DNA of 64,000 nucleotides from an uncultured Buttiauxella sp. GTDB taxonomy: Bacteria > Pseudomonadota > Gammaproteobacteria > Enterobacterales > Enterobacteriaceae. The position numbers and the translations under genes were made by a program. Below the pieces are notes generated by a model, which had not been told where the DNA came from, did not search any database, and worked only from the letters and a program-made list of their open reading frames with translations. The first letter of the stretch is position 1; every line of letters starts with the position of its first letter. Shown piece after piece: positions 36,024 through 45,300 of this stretch. Where the stretch lies: NCBI GenBank assembly GCA_946480445.1, contig CAMLJN010000004.1, positions 62,001-126,000 on the forward strand, in the 5' to 3' direction.

Positions 36024-39000
36024 CTGGTGTTCAGCAGCATGGACAGCGGCTGCGGTGCGCTGATGGTTTCCCCGTAGATTAAATCGACCCCCGCGCCGGA
36101 AAGGGTGTCCATCACCAGAGGTAAATCAGCCGGACCCGCGATGGTCTGGAGCTGCAGACGCTGGGCATGACCGTGAATAATGGTCACCATCATCTCGTCC
36201 ATCAGGTTGCAATGCACGTTGCGGATAAGTTCGCTGTCAATAATGATATAGCTGAAAAGCTGGCGGCTGATTTTATCGAAAAGCTCCAGATCGCGGCCGA
36301 CGTGGGTGAGCACCAGCTGGCAGCCGCGATCCCGTAAACGTTGCAGACTGACTGACAGATTTTCATCTTCGCTCAGCAGACATTCGCTGTGAATCTGCAG
36401 GTGCAGCAGACGTGCCGGTAGCGGGCTGCCATCCAGCAGGGCGAGCAGCTCATCGATCAAAGCGGTATTCGTAAGGGCTGCGCCAGAGAGGGGCAGAGCA
36501 ACGCCAAAGCCTTTCAGAGCGATGTGGCCTGCAAACTCGCGGAAAAATTCGTTGAACACGCGGCGATCCAGCGCCTGCTGAAGCTCACTTTCCATCCCCG
36601 CGCTGCGGAACGTCTCGCCGTCTGTCATTTCACCTGCGCTATTCCACAGCTTCAGCGTCAGCAAATAGAAGCTGGTAGATTCCGGCACGCGCGGCGGCGC
36701 GATGGCCACGGCGATTAACAGCAGTGGATTTTCGTTTACCATGCGCCATTGTTCATCAGGGGGCAGCGCATAACGGTCTTTTTGCATGTAGTGCTGCTGC
36801 GCTTCAAAAACCGTTACGCGGCCACGGCCGCTGTTTTTAGAGGCGTAGCAGGCGATATCGGCCTGGGAGAGCACTTCCGATGCCACTCGGTTGTCGGCGT
36901 CGATCTGGGTGATCCCTGCGCTGGCGCCAATGCGGTGCAGACGCCCTTCCCAGACGAAGTGGTAGTCGTTGATGTTATTGATAATACGTTCGGAAATATG
37001 GCGGGCGCTGTCCGCTGTACAATCCGGCAGCAGCAGGCCGAACTCATCCCCGCCGAGCCTTGCGAGAAAATCGCCGGTGCGCAGCATACTGAGCATCAAT
37101 GAAGACAGCTCGCGCAATAGCGCATCTCCGGCCGCGTGTCCGGCCGTATCGTTCACCGCCTTGAACCTGTCCAGGTCGATAAACACCAGCACATGACGCT
37201 GGCGATTTTCCCCGGCGCTTTGCAGCAGACGTTTAAGGTGATTTTCGAAGCTGACGCGGTTGGCCAGATGCGTCAGGCTGTCGTGGGAGGCGCTGTAGCT
37301 CAGCTGCTTGAGCATTTTACGGGATTCGGTGACGTCCTGAATCACCAGCACCGAGCCGATACTTTGCCCGTCCAGGGTGGTGAGCGGGGTGATACTGTAA
37401 TGAATATCGTGGTTGCCGCCGTTGCGGCTGTGCAGAACAACATCCTGCTCAATGGCCATGCGGGAGAAATCGCCGCTATGAATATTTTCCATTACCGGCC
37501 CCGTATCCCCAAAGGTGATACGTAAAACCGCCAGGATATGCTGGCCAAGCGCATCCTCCTGCGGCCAGCCGCTGAGTTTCTCCGCCACCGGATTCATAAA
37601 GGTGACATTCATGTCGCTATCGGTGCAAATCACCGCTTCACCGATTGAGTCCAGCGTGATGTGCAGACGTTCTTTTTCCTGATACAGGGCTTCATTAAGC
37701 TGTTTGACCTCGGTCATATCCATATTGATGCCGAGCAGACGCTCAACGTCACCATTCTTGTTGAGCACACGGTTAGCAAGCGAGCGGATATGGCGAATGC
37801 CATCTTTAACTTTAATGCGATACTATATCTTGAACGGCAGGCGCTCCCGGAGCGAGTCGCGCACGATCTTTTCGGCGTGGGGTAAATCTTCGCTGACAAT
37901 ACTTTCGGCCCACAGTTTGTAGGTCGGCTTCACATGCGACGGGACTTCATAAAGCTCAAACATTCGCTTGTCCCAGCTGATGATATCGCTGGTCAGATCC
38001 CACTCCCAGATACCAATGCCGCCCGCTTCGTTGGCGAGCGTGATCCGTTCCATCAGCCGCTTGTTGATCCATTCGGTGTGCTTGAGATCGTTAATATCTT
38101 CAATCTGGGCGATCAGATAGAGCGGTGAACTATCGGTGTCCCGCACCATGGAAACAGCAAGCAGGGCCCAGACTACGTCGCCCCGGCTTGTGTAGTAGCG
38201 CTTTTCCATCGAGTAACTGTTGATGTCGCCAGCAATCAGCTTTTCCAGCTCTTGCAGGTCGGCGTGGAGATCTTCTGAGTAGGTTATCTGCTGGAAGGTC
38301 AGCGCACGGAGCTGCTCTGCCGTATAGCCCAGGAAGTTGCACAGGGATTTGTTTACCTGAATCCACTGGCCTTCGATAGACACCAGCGCCATGCCGATGG
38401 CGGAATATTCCATCGCATTACGAAAACGGGCTTCACTTTCAATAATGTGTTTGCGCTCTTCGCGGAAAGAATACATCACCATCGTCATCACGCTGGCGGG
38501 CAGTAGAATCATCAGGAAAGGCAGCCACGGGGCATTATCAATCACCTTAAGATGGGGCACCACCATCGGCATGTCTTCGGCCGCCATCAATAATGAGACG
38601 GCCATCAACGTGGCGAGGAAAATGATAAAGGCTTCCAGGCGCGGCAGGCGTATAGCGCTCCACATCAGGAAGACGATGATAAAAGTGAACGGCCAGGGCA
38701 TGTAACGTAGCACAAAACAGCTCAGTGCCAGGGTGACGATAAGGGTCAGCGTCGTCTCTATAAGCAGCTTCGAATCGCGATAGCGCAGCAAATGAGGCGC
38801 TTTGATGAGCAACCCTGCCGGTAATAAAGCCAGGGCGCCAATGGATTCTGAAAGCACCCAGACGAAGAAGGTCTTGACGGCGTTGCCGCCATCCTGGCCC
38901 GCAAGCCACAGAGCAATGCCTCCCCCAAGGAGGGGGGGGAGTACGGCACTGCACAGGGCAAGGCGAATCCAGCTATTGAGGTTCTGTAACGGGTTTTGCG

Positions 39001-39337
39001 CCGATAAAAAACGCCGTAGCAGCAGGGCAGACAGCAGCGCTTCAAAGATGTTGATCGCAATCAGGCCGGGATTAATTTCATTCGCGGTAAGCCGCAGGGC
39101 CGTGGCACCCATGATGCCCAGCGAACAGACCAGCGTGATGAGCGGCCACAGCCGCGGCGGATGGCGAAAAAAGGCCACCGTCATCACGGAGGTTGGCAGC
39201 CAAAGCGGGGCCAGAATTGTACCGGCGAGGCTTAATTCGAGCGAGTAAAGGGTAAAAAGAAAGCTCACTAACCCCAAGCCCAGCAGCAACGGCAGGGGAG
39301 AAGCGGCGTTCAACTCAGGTGCATTGTTTTTGATCAT
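36005..39337 (-). pseudogene. dgcE: Diguanylate cyclase DgcE (YegE), interrupted by one in-frame amber codon
   Basis: The reading frame spans 1110 codons (E. coli DgcE 1105) but contains TAG at 37823-37825, codon 505, at LPFKI-TAG-YRIKV, where Glu (GAG) is expected. The frame on both sides is the same, so this is a point nonsense change, not a frameshift. Order: MASE1 membrane region (1-~300), PAS (~315-420), PAS (~435-545, cut), PAS (~560-670), GGDEF with intact LARLGGDEF (762-766), and a degenerate EAL domain lacking the EAL signature. The truncated 504-residue product would lack the cyclase. In E. coli DgcE feeds curli/cellulose control through PdeR-DgcM. Readthrough, an internal start (GTG or TTG near 37768) or sequence error are alternatives. 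Confidence 0.9.
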
Positions 39338-39745
39338 TCCCGCAGAATCCGTTAAGGCAGTGCCGCCAGGTGCATGCCCGGATGCAAAAATAGAAAAGTT
39401 TTGTTTTATGCTAGTACAAACAATTTACAATTCCTATGGCGCCCGCTCATAATTTAACATCAACACGTTAGTTAACCTCTCACCGCTCGCGACGCATTTC
39501 CCTTTATGCCACCCCGAGGCCATCATGCAGACGGCGCACGCTGAGTACGATATGCCTTAAGCTGGCATCCGCAGGGTGACTGAACAGCGCTCCGCCTTGC
39601 CGGGCGTTTGCCTGGTGTTCGCGCAAAAGTTTCGGCAGACAAGCTTTATTCTGGTATCACCGGGCGGTTATCCCTATAATTGCCGCGTTTGACGCAGCTT
39701 GCGTCTCCCTTCCTTAACATTTAAGTCAACCAGGTCGTTAACAAC
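39338..39745. other. Divergent promoter region of dgcE and udk
   Basis: About 400 bases between divergent genes. A perfect TATAAT at 39675-39680, about 65 bases before udk, is the likely udk -10; no good -35 stands 17 bases upstream. A dgcE promoter (sigma-S dependent in E. coli) should lie in the A/T-rich 39380-39470 part. No gene is seen. Confidence 0.55.
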
Positions 39746-40387
39746 ATGACTGACAAGTCTCATCAGTGCGTCATCATTGGGATAGCCGGCGCATCGGCTT
39801 CAGGGAAAAGCCTTATTGCCAGTACTCTGTATCGCGAGTTACGCGATCAGGTCGGTGACGAACACATTGGTGTTATTCCAGAAGACAGTTACTACAAAGA
39901 TCAAAGCCATCTGTCGATGGAAGAGCGCGTAAAAACCAACTACGACCATCCCAGCGCGATGGACCACAATCTGCTGTTCCAGCATTTACAGATGCTGAAA
40001 TCCGGTCAGGCCATTGAGCTGCCGGTCTACAGCTACGTAGAACATACCCGCACTGCCAACACCGTTCACCTGGTACCGAAAAAGGTCATTATTCTGGAAG
40101 GGATTTTGTTACTGACGGATGCCCGCCTGCGTGAAGAGATGAACTTCTCTATTTTTGTCGACACGCCGTTAGATATTTGCCTGATGCGCCGTATGAAGCG
40201 TGATGTGAATGAACGTGGTCGTTCTATGGACTCGGTGATGGCTCAGTACCAGAAAACCGTACGTCCAATGTTCCTGCAGTTTATTGAGCCGTCCAAACAG
40301 TACGCCGATATCATTGTGCCGCGCGGCGGTAAAAACCGGATTGCCATCGACATTCTCAAAGCTAAAATTAGCCAATTCTTTGAATAA
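39746..40387 (+). CDS. udk: Uridine/cytidine kinase
   Basis: A 213-residue pyrimidine salvage enzyme (E. coli Udk 213) that makes UMP and CMP from the nucleosides with GTP or ATP. The Walker A motif [20 protein letters not shown] starts at residue 12. [20 protein letters not shown] near 46 binds the nucleoside, [11 protein letters not shown] near 114 is the Walker B-like region, and the lid is [13 protein letters not shown] near 152. Start ATG 39746. Followed 163 bases later by dcd on the same strand, the usual enterobacterial order udk-dcd-asmA. Confidence 0.97.
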   Translation: MTDKSHQCVIIGIAGASASGKSLIASTLYRELRDQVGDEHIGVIPEDSYYKDQSHLSMEERVKTNYDHPSAMDHNLLFQHLQMLKSGQAIELPVYSYVEHTRTANTVHLVPKKVIILEGILLLTDARLREEMNFSIFVDTPLDICLMRRMKRDVNERGRSMDSVMAQYQKTVRPMFLQFIEPSKQYADIIVPRGGKNRIAIDILKAKISQFFE

Positions 40388-40550
40388 TCTCGCGGCCTGA
40401 TGGTCCGTTGCGGGCGCGATGCAACGAATGGATGTTCGGGACGCGCTCGCAAAGTACAATGAATTCCCTGTAATTATCTGCCGTTCCGTGGCTATCTGTC
40501 GCCCGCTGTGGCAGTGTAAACCTAACTGTGCCTGATAAGGAGAATCTGCG

Positions 40551-41132
40551 ATGCGTTTGTGTGACCGCGATATAGAAGCCTGGCTTGATGACGGGCGTTT
40601 AACTATCACTCCACGTCCACCGGTAGAGCGCATTAACGGTGCAACTGTTGATGTGCGTCTGGGGAATAAATTCCGTACTTTCAGCGGCCATACCGCCCCC
40701 TTTATTGACCTTAGCGGCCCGAAGGATGAAGTCACCGAAGCCTTAGAACGCGTCATGAGTGACGAAATCGTGCTGGCCGAAGGCGAAGCCTTCTTCCTGC
40801 ATCCTGGCGAACTGGCGCTGGCGGTCACGCTTGAGTCGGTTACTCTCCCTTCCGACCTGGTCGGCTGGCTCGACGGCCGCTCATCTCTTGCTCGTTTAGG
40901 GCTGATGGTCCATGTTACCGCGCACCGAATCGATCCGGGCTGGCACGGATGCATCGTGCTGGAGTTCTATAATTCCGGGAAATTACCTTTAGCACTGCGT
41001 CCTGGCATGATGATAGGCGCCCTGAGCTTTGAGCCACTTTCCGGTCCGGCAGCACGTCCTTATAACCGCCGTCAGGACGCGAAGTATCGCGACCAGCAGG
41101 GCGCCGTTGCCAGTCGTATTGATAAAGACTGA
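40551..41132 (+). CDS. dcd: dCTP deaminase
   Basis: A 193-residue homotrimeric enzyme (E. coli Dcd 193) that converts dCTP to dUTP, the main source of dTMP precursors in enterobacteria. Seen: [19 protein letters not shown] at the start, [17 protein letters not shown] near 29, [20 protein letters not shown] near 110 including conserved Ser/Arg, and the catalytic Glu in [11 protein letters not shown] near 138. AAGGAG precedes the ATG by 8 bases. asmA begins 24 bases downstream, so the two are probably co-transcribed. Confidence 0.97.
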   Translation: MRLCDRDIEAWLDDGRLTITPRPPVERINGATVDVRLGNKFRTFSGHTAPFIDLSGPKDEVTEALERVMSDEIVLAEGEAFFLHPGELALAVTLESVTLPSDLVGWLDGRSSLARLGLMVHVTAHRIDPGWHGCIVLEFYNSGKLPLALRPGMMIGALSFEPLSGPAARPYNRRQDAKYRDQQGAVASRIDKD

Positions 41133-41156
41133 GTTAACGCCCGTAACGAGGATGCT

Positions 41157-43001
41157 ATGAGACGATTGTTAACCACCCTGATGATTTTGCTGGTGGTGAT
41201 TGTGGCCGGCCTTTCAGCGTTGGTCCTGTTGGTGAATCCCAACGATTTTCGCGCTTATATGGTGCGCCAGGTTGAACAGCGTAGCGGATACCAGCTCTCG
41301 TTAGAGGGGCCGTTGCGCTGGCATGTCTGGCCGCAGCTCAGTATTTTATCCGGGCGCATGTCCCTTACGGCGCCGGGAGCCTCGCAACCGCTGGTGAGTT
41401 CAGAGAATATGCGCCTCGATGTGGCGCTTTTGCCGCTGCTTTCTCATCAGCTGCAGGTTCGCCAGGTGATGCTTAAAGGTGCCGTGATTCAGCTCACTCC
41501 GCGCAGCGAAGAGCGTAAACCGAAGGATGCACCTGTCGGCCCCCGGGGCACTATGCCGCCGGTGCCGGAAAGGGAAGCGGGCTGGTCTTTTGACATCGCT
41601 AAACTTAAGGTTGCCGATAGCCTGCTGGTTTTCCAGCACGCTGACGATGAGCAGATCACGGTGCGCAATATCAATCTGCAAATGGAGCAGAATGATAAAA
41701 AGCAGGCGCACGTAGAATTCAGCAGCCGCATTAATCGCGACCAGCGCGACCTGAATCTGTCTGTGGTGGCCGATCTGGACGCCAGCAACTTCCCACAGAA
41801 CCTCAGCGCCACGGTTTCCCAGTTCAGCTACCAGCTAAAAGGTGCCGATTTACCAAAAGAGGGCATCTCAGGCGGCGGAGCGGCTCAGGTAAGCTGGATC
41901 CAGCCGGACAAAAAACTGGCCCTGAGTCAGCTACAGCTGACCGCCAATGACAGCGATTTGCAGGGCGCGGTGAGCGTTGTTCTGGATGAGAAGCCACAAT
42001 GGGTGGCGGATCTCAAGGCGAACCAGCTGAATCTCGACGGCCTGGTCGCCACCGCGGTGACAAATAATGCCGTCACACAGCTCGGCCAGCAGCTCAATAC
42101 GTTACCACGTCCTGTTATCGCCACGGGCATGAATGAGGCGAACTATAGCAGCCTGCGTCATTTCTCCGCGCAGGTAAAACTCGCTGCGAATAGCGTACGC
42201 TGGCGCGGGCTTGAGTTCACCCAGGTTCACTCAGCGATCGGCAACGATGCTGGTTTGCTCAGTATTAACGAGCTGGCAGGGCAGTTTGGCAAAGGCAGCA
42301 TGTCACTGCCGGGTGAGCTGGATGCACGCGGTGACGAACCGAGGCTGGCGTTCCATCCGCAGATCGGCAATATTGAGATTGGCCCCATTCTGACCGCCTT
42401 TGATTATCCGATCGCGCTTTCCGGCGAGCTGTCGATGCAGGGGGAGTTCAGCGGCGATAAGCTGAATGCCGAGGCCTTCCGGCGCTCCTGGCAGGGGAAA
42501 GCGGCCATTACCATGACCGATTCCCGCCTGACAGGGATGAACTTCCAGCAGTTGATACAGCAGGCGGTTGAGCGCAGCAACGGCGACGTTAAAGCCCAAC
42601 AGAATTACGACAACGTCACTATGCTCGACCACTTCAGCACGGACGTGACCCTGAATAATGGCCTGCTGACGCTCAATAATATGGACGGCAACTCTGCGAT
42701 GCTGGCCCTTAAAGGGGTGGGCACGATGGATCTGGTCAAAGAAGTCTGCGATACCCGTTTCGACGTGAAGGTGACCGGGGGCTGGGAAGGCGACAGCAAG
42801 CTTATTGAGATGCTGAAAACCACGGCTGTCCCGCTGCGGGTGTATGGCCCCTGGGATAAACTCAACTACAGCCTGCAGGTCGACCAGGTGCTGCGTAAAC
42901 AGCTACAGGATGAAGCCAAACGCCGTCTGCAACAGTGGGCGGACCGCAATAAAGACAGCAGTAAAGCTAAGGATTTACAGCAGCTGCTTAATAAACTCTG
43001 A
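41157..43001 (+). CDS. asmA: AsmA, envelope biogenesis protein
   Basis: A 614-residue protein (E. coli AsmA 617) with one N-terminal membrane anchor (LLTTLMILLVVIVAGLSALV, 4-23) and a large periplasmic beta-rich body. The AsmA-family start NPNDFRAYMVRQVEQRSGYQ lies near 28. Members of this family are bridge-like lipid transporters or assembly factors between the membranes; AsmA affects outer-membrane protein assembly and lipopolysaccharide levels. It follows dcd by 24 bases. In E. coli yegH lies between asmA and wza; it is absent here. Confidence 0.95.
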   Translation: MRRLLTTLMILLVVIVAGLSALVLLVNPNDFRAYMVRQVEQRSGYQLSLEGPLRWHVWPQLSILSGRMSLTAPGASQPLVSSENMRLDVALLPLLSHQLQVRQVMLKGAVIQLTPRSEERKPKDAPVGPRGTMPPVPEREAGWSFDIAKLKVADSLLVFQHADDEQITVRNINLQMEQNDKKQAHVEFSSRINRDQRDLNLSVVADLDASNFPQNLSATVSQFSYQLKGADLPKEGISGGGAAQVSWIQPDKKLALSQLQLTANDSDLQGAVSVVLDEKPQWVADLKANQLNLDGLVATAVTNNAVTQLGQQLNTLPRPVIATGMNEANYSSLRHFSAQVKLAANSVRWRGLEFTQVHSAIGNDAGLLSINELAGQFGKGSMSLPGELDARGDEPRLAFHPQIGNIEIGPILTAFDYPIALSGELSMQGEFSGDKLNAEAFRRSWQGKAAITMTDSRLTGMNFQQLIQQAVERSNGDVKAQQNYDNVTMLDHFSTDVTLNNGLLTLNNMDGNSAMLALKGVGTMDLVKEVCDTRFDVKVTGGWEGDSKLIEMLKTTAVPLRVYGPWDKLNYSLQVDQVLRKQLQDEAKRRLQQWADRNKDSSKAKDLQQLLNKL

Positions 43002-43007
43002 AATATC

Positions 43008-43036
43008 GCCCTCCCGTTCGGGAGGGCATTGCTTTT
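43008..43036 (+). terminator. Terminator of the dcd-asmA transcript
   Basis: A perfect eight-base stem (GCCCTCCC/GGGAGGGC) with a GTTC loop is followed by ATTGCTTTT, 6 bases after asmA. Confidence 0.85.
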
Positions 43037-43107
43037 AAAACTCGCCAGGCTTCTTTTTTTCTCCGCCACACGCAGTTTATCGCCCGGCAACCACCTGCGT
43101 TTTTTCT

Positions 43108-43289
43108 GAATTATATTCTTAGGTTTTGCGCGTTAATTTTCTCTTTCACCAGAGGGAAGCTATGCCGCTGCGAACCCTGCCAGGCCAGAATACAGCGCGC
43201 TATCAGTCATTAGCGGCCGCCTGATTCCCCAGGTCGTTTATAGGCCAGGAATAAGGAATAGTCTGTTGTGCGGCATGATATTATTCTTA
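43108..43289. promoter_or_regulatory. Two candidate RcsAB boxes upstream of wza
   Basis: Against the consensus TAAGAATATTCTTA, positions 43108-43121 (GAATTATATTCTTA) match 11 of 14 and 43276-43289 (TGATATTATTCTTA) match 10 of 14, each with a good right half. They lie about 600 and 430 bases before the wza start. In E. coli the wza RcsAB box is far upstream (about -470), so either could act. No footprint or alignment was possible. Confidence 0.4.
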
Positions 43290-43490
43290 AAAGTATAGCT
43301 ATTCCCCCCGGGCACCTTGCCTGCGTTAGGGTTAGCTGTAACAATCAATATCAACATCTGGCACTAGAAGTATTTCAATAATTGACTTGCACGGCTTTTT
43401 AGCACGCTATTACTCGTAATTTGTCTGCAGATAAATATATACAGATTTATCTGAGGAATGCTGCCTGTTTATTATTTTATTTCGTTACAT

Positions 43491-43529
43491 CAGTAGGTTG
43501 GTAACTGCAAGCCAAGGGCGGTAGCGTGC
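43491..43529 (+). promoter_or_regulatory. JUMPstart element with ops site
   Basis: CAGTAGGTTGGTAACTGCAA followed by GCCAAGGGCGGTAGCGTGC is the JUMPstart sequence. It ends with the ops element GGCGGTAGCGTG at 43517-43528, about 190 bases before wza. In the transcript ops pauses RNA polymerase and recruits RfaH, which prevents Rho termination in long surface-polysaccharide operons. The rest of the 43037-43714 leader holds no gene. Confidence 0.93.
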
Positions 43530-43714
43530 CTCAAGGCCGATGTTTACGCCTCAATTATTCTGTCAATAGAATGTCGGGAAATAAGCAAAATTTAGGATTG
43601 ATACCATTTATTTTATAGCGCGTTAAAGGGCAAATTACTTTGGCGTGCATCGGATAATTGGTTGCTTATTTTATTCGCGCAGGATAATTACTCTGCCATA
43701 GTGATAAATACTCA

Positions 43715-44848
43715 ATGATAAAATACAAACTTAAATTGATGCCTTTATTGGTATCGGTAACCCTGATGAGCGGTTGCACAATCCTTCCCGGTAGCAATAT
43801 GTCTACGATGGGAAAAGACGTTATCAAGCAACAGGATGCAGATTTCGATCTGGATCGTATGGTTAACGTTTACCCGTTAACGCCTCGCCTCATTGAACAG
43901 CTACGCGTGCGGCCTGCCGTGGCCCAGCCAAATATGTCTTTGGATGATGAAATTTCAGCCTATCAGTATCGCGTAGGACCGGGGGATGTGCTTAATGTCA
44001 CCGTATGGGATCATCCTGAGTTAACGACCCCTGCAGGCCAGTATCGCAGCTCGAGCGATGCCGGTAACTGGGTGCAGCCTGACGGCACCATGTTCTATCC
44101 CTATGTCGGGAAAATAAAAGTCACCGGCAAAACGCTGGCCGAGATCCGCAGTGATATTACCGGCCGCCTTGCGCAGTACATTGCTGACCCGCAGGTGGAC
44201 GTTAATATCGCCGCCTTCCGCTCCCAGAAAGCCTATATCTCCGGCCAGGTTAACAAGTCCGGCCAGCAGCCCATCACTAACGTTCCGCTGACTATCCTCG
44301 ATGCGATCAATGCCGCAGGTGGCCTGACGGATGCCGCTGACTGGCGCAACGTGGTTCTGACCCATAACGGTAAGGAAAAACGGATCTCCTTACAGGCGCT
44401 GATGCAGAACGGCGATCTCAGCCAGAACCATCTGCTGTATCCGGGGGATATTCTGTTTGTGCCGCGTAACGATGACCTGAAAGTCTTCGTGATGGGCGAA
44501 GTGAAGAAGCAAACCACGCTCAAGATGGACTTCAGCGGCATGACGCTGACCGAAGCGCTGGGCCAGGCCGAAGGTCTGGATATGACCTCCTCAAACGCCA
44601 GCGGCATCTTCGTGATCCGTCCGCTGAAAGGCAAGCAGGGTGGCAAGATTGCCAGCATCTACCAGCTTGATATGTCGGATGCGACCTCCCTGGTCATGGG
44701 CACCGAGTTCCAGCTGCAGCCTTACGATGTCGTTTACGTCACCACGGCGCCGGTAACTCGCTGGAATCGTCTGATCAACCAGTTGCTGCCAACCATCAGC
44801 GGCGTTCGTTATATGACGGATACCGCCAAAGACGTCCATACATGGTAA
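43715..44848 (+). CDS. wza: Wza, outer-membrane colanic acid export lipoprotein
   Basis: A 377-residue protein (E. coli 379). The signal peptide ends in lipobox LMSGC with acylated Cys21. PES domain [20 protein letters not shown] near 84 is followed by two SLBB domains (about 170-340) and the C-terminal amphipathic helix ([20 protein letters not shown], near 348) that forms the octameric alpha-barrel in the outer membrane. It is the first gene of the colanic acid operon, after JUMPstart. Compared with E. coli there is a short deletion in the [11 protein letters not shown] loop. Confidence 0.97.
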   Translation: MIKYKLKLMPLLVSVTLMSGCTILPGSNMSTMGKDVIKQQDADFDLDRMVNVYPLTPRLIEQLRVRPAVAQPNMSLDDEISAYQYRVGPGDVLNVTVWDHPELTTPAGQYRSSSDAGNWVQPDGTMFYPYVGKIKVTGKTLAEIRSDITGRLAQYIADPQVDVNIAAFRSQKAYISGQVNKSGQQPITNVPLTILDAINAAGGLTDAADWRNVVLTHNGKEKRISLQALMQNGDLSQNHLLYPGDILFVPRNDDLKVFVMGEVKKQTTLKMDFSGMTLTEALGQAEGLDMTSSNASGIFVIRPLKGKQGGKIASIYQLDMSDATSLVMGTEFQLQPYDVVYVTTAPVTRWNRLINQLLPTISGVRYMTDTAKDVHTW

Positions 44849-44854
44849 CGCCCT

Positions 44855-45298
44855 ATGTTTAACAAGATTCTTGTGGTGTGTGTGGGGAACATTTGTCGTT
44901 CCCCTACGGGCGAGCGCCTGCTTAAGGCCTATCGACCGGAACTGACCGTAAATTCTGCCGGACTGGGGGCGCTGGTGGGCAAGGGAGCCGATGGCACCGC
45001 TGTGAGCGTGGCTCAGCAGCATAACCTGTCGCTGGAGGGGCACTGCGCGCGGCAGATTTCGGGGCGCATGTGTCGCGATTACGACCTGATCCTCGTGATG
45101 GAAAAGCGCCATATTTCCGCCATCTGTGAAATGGCTCCGGAGATGCGTGGCAAGGTGATGCTGTTTGGTCACTGGGATACGGAGCGGGAAATCCCCGATC
45201 CGTATCGCAAAAGTCGCGATGCTTACGAAGCGGTCTACGACCTTCTCAACCATTCCGCCCAGCAGTGGGCTAACGCACTCAACGCTGACCAGGGATAA
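44855..45298 (+). CDS. wzb: Wzb, low-molecular-weight protein tyrosine phosphatase
   Basis: A 147-residue cytoplasmic phosphatase (E. coli 147) that dephosphorylates the Wzc tyrosine tail so that colanic acid polymerisation can cycle. The P-loop VCVGNICRSPTGERLL begins at residue 8 (nucleophile in CVGNICRS), and the general-acid region DPYRKSRDAYEAVYDLL lies near 115. It begins 6 bases after wza and ends 2 bases before wzc. Confidence 0.97.
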   Translation: MFNKILVVCVGNICRSPTGERLLKAYRPELTVNSAGLGALVGKGADGTAVSVAQQHNLSLEGHCARQISGRMCRDYDLILVMEKRHISAICEMAPEMRGKVMLFGHWDTEREIPDPYRKSRDAYEAVYDLLNHSAQQWANALNADQG

Positions 45299-45300
45299 CA

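Noticed and set aside
36005-39337. Two separate genes (504 and 587 codons) for a sensor and a GGDEF protein
   Set aside because: Both are in the same frame, separated by one TAG and 18 further codons that still align with DgcE. One interrupted dgcE is the simpler reading.
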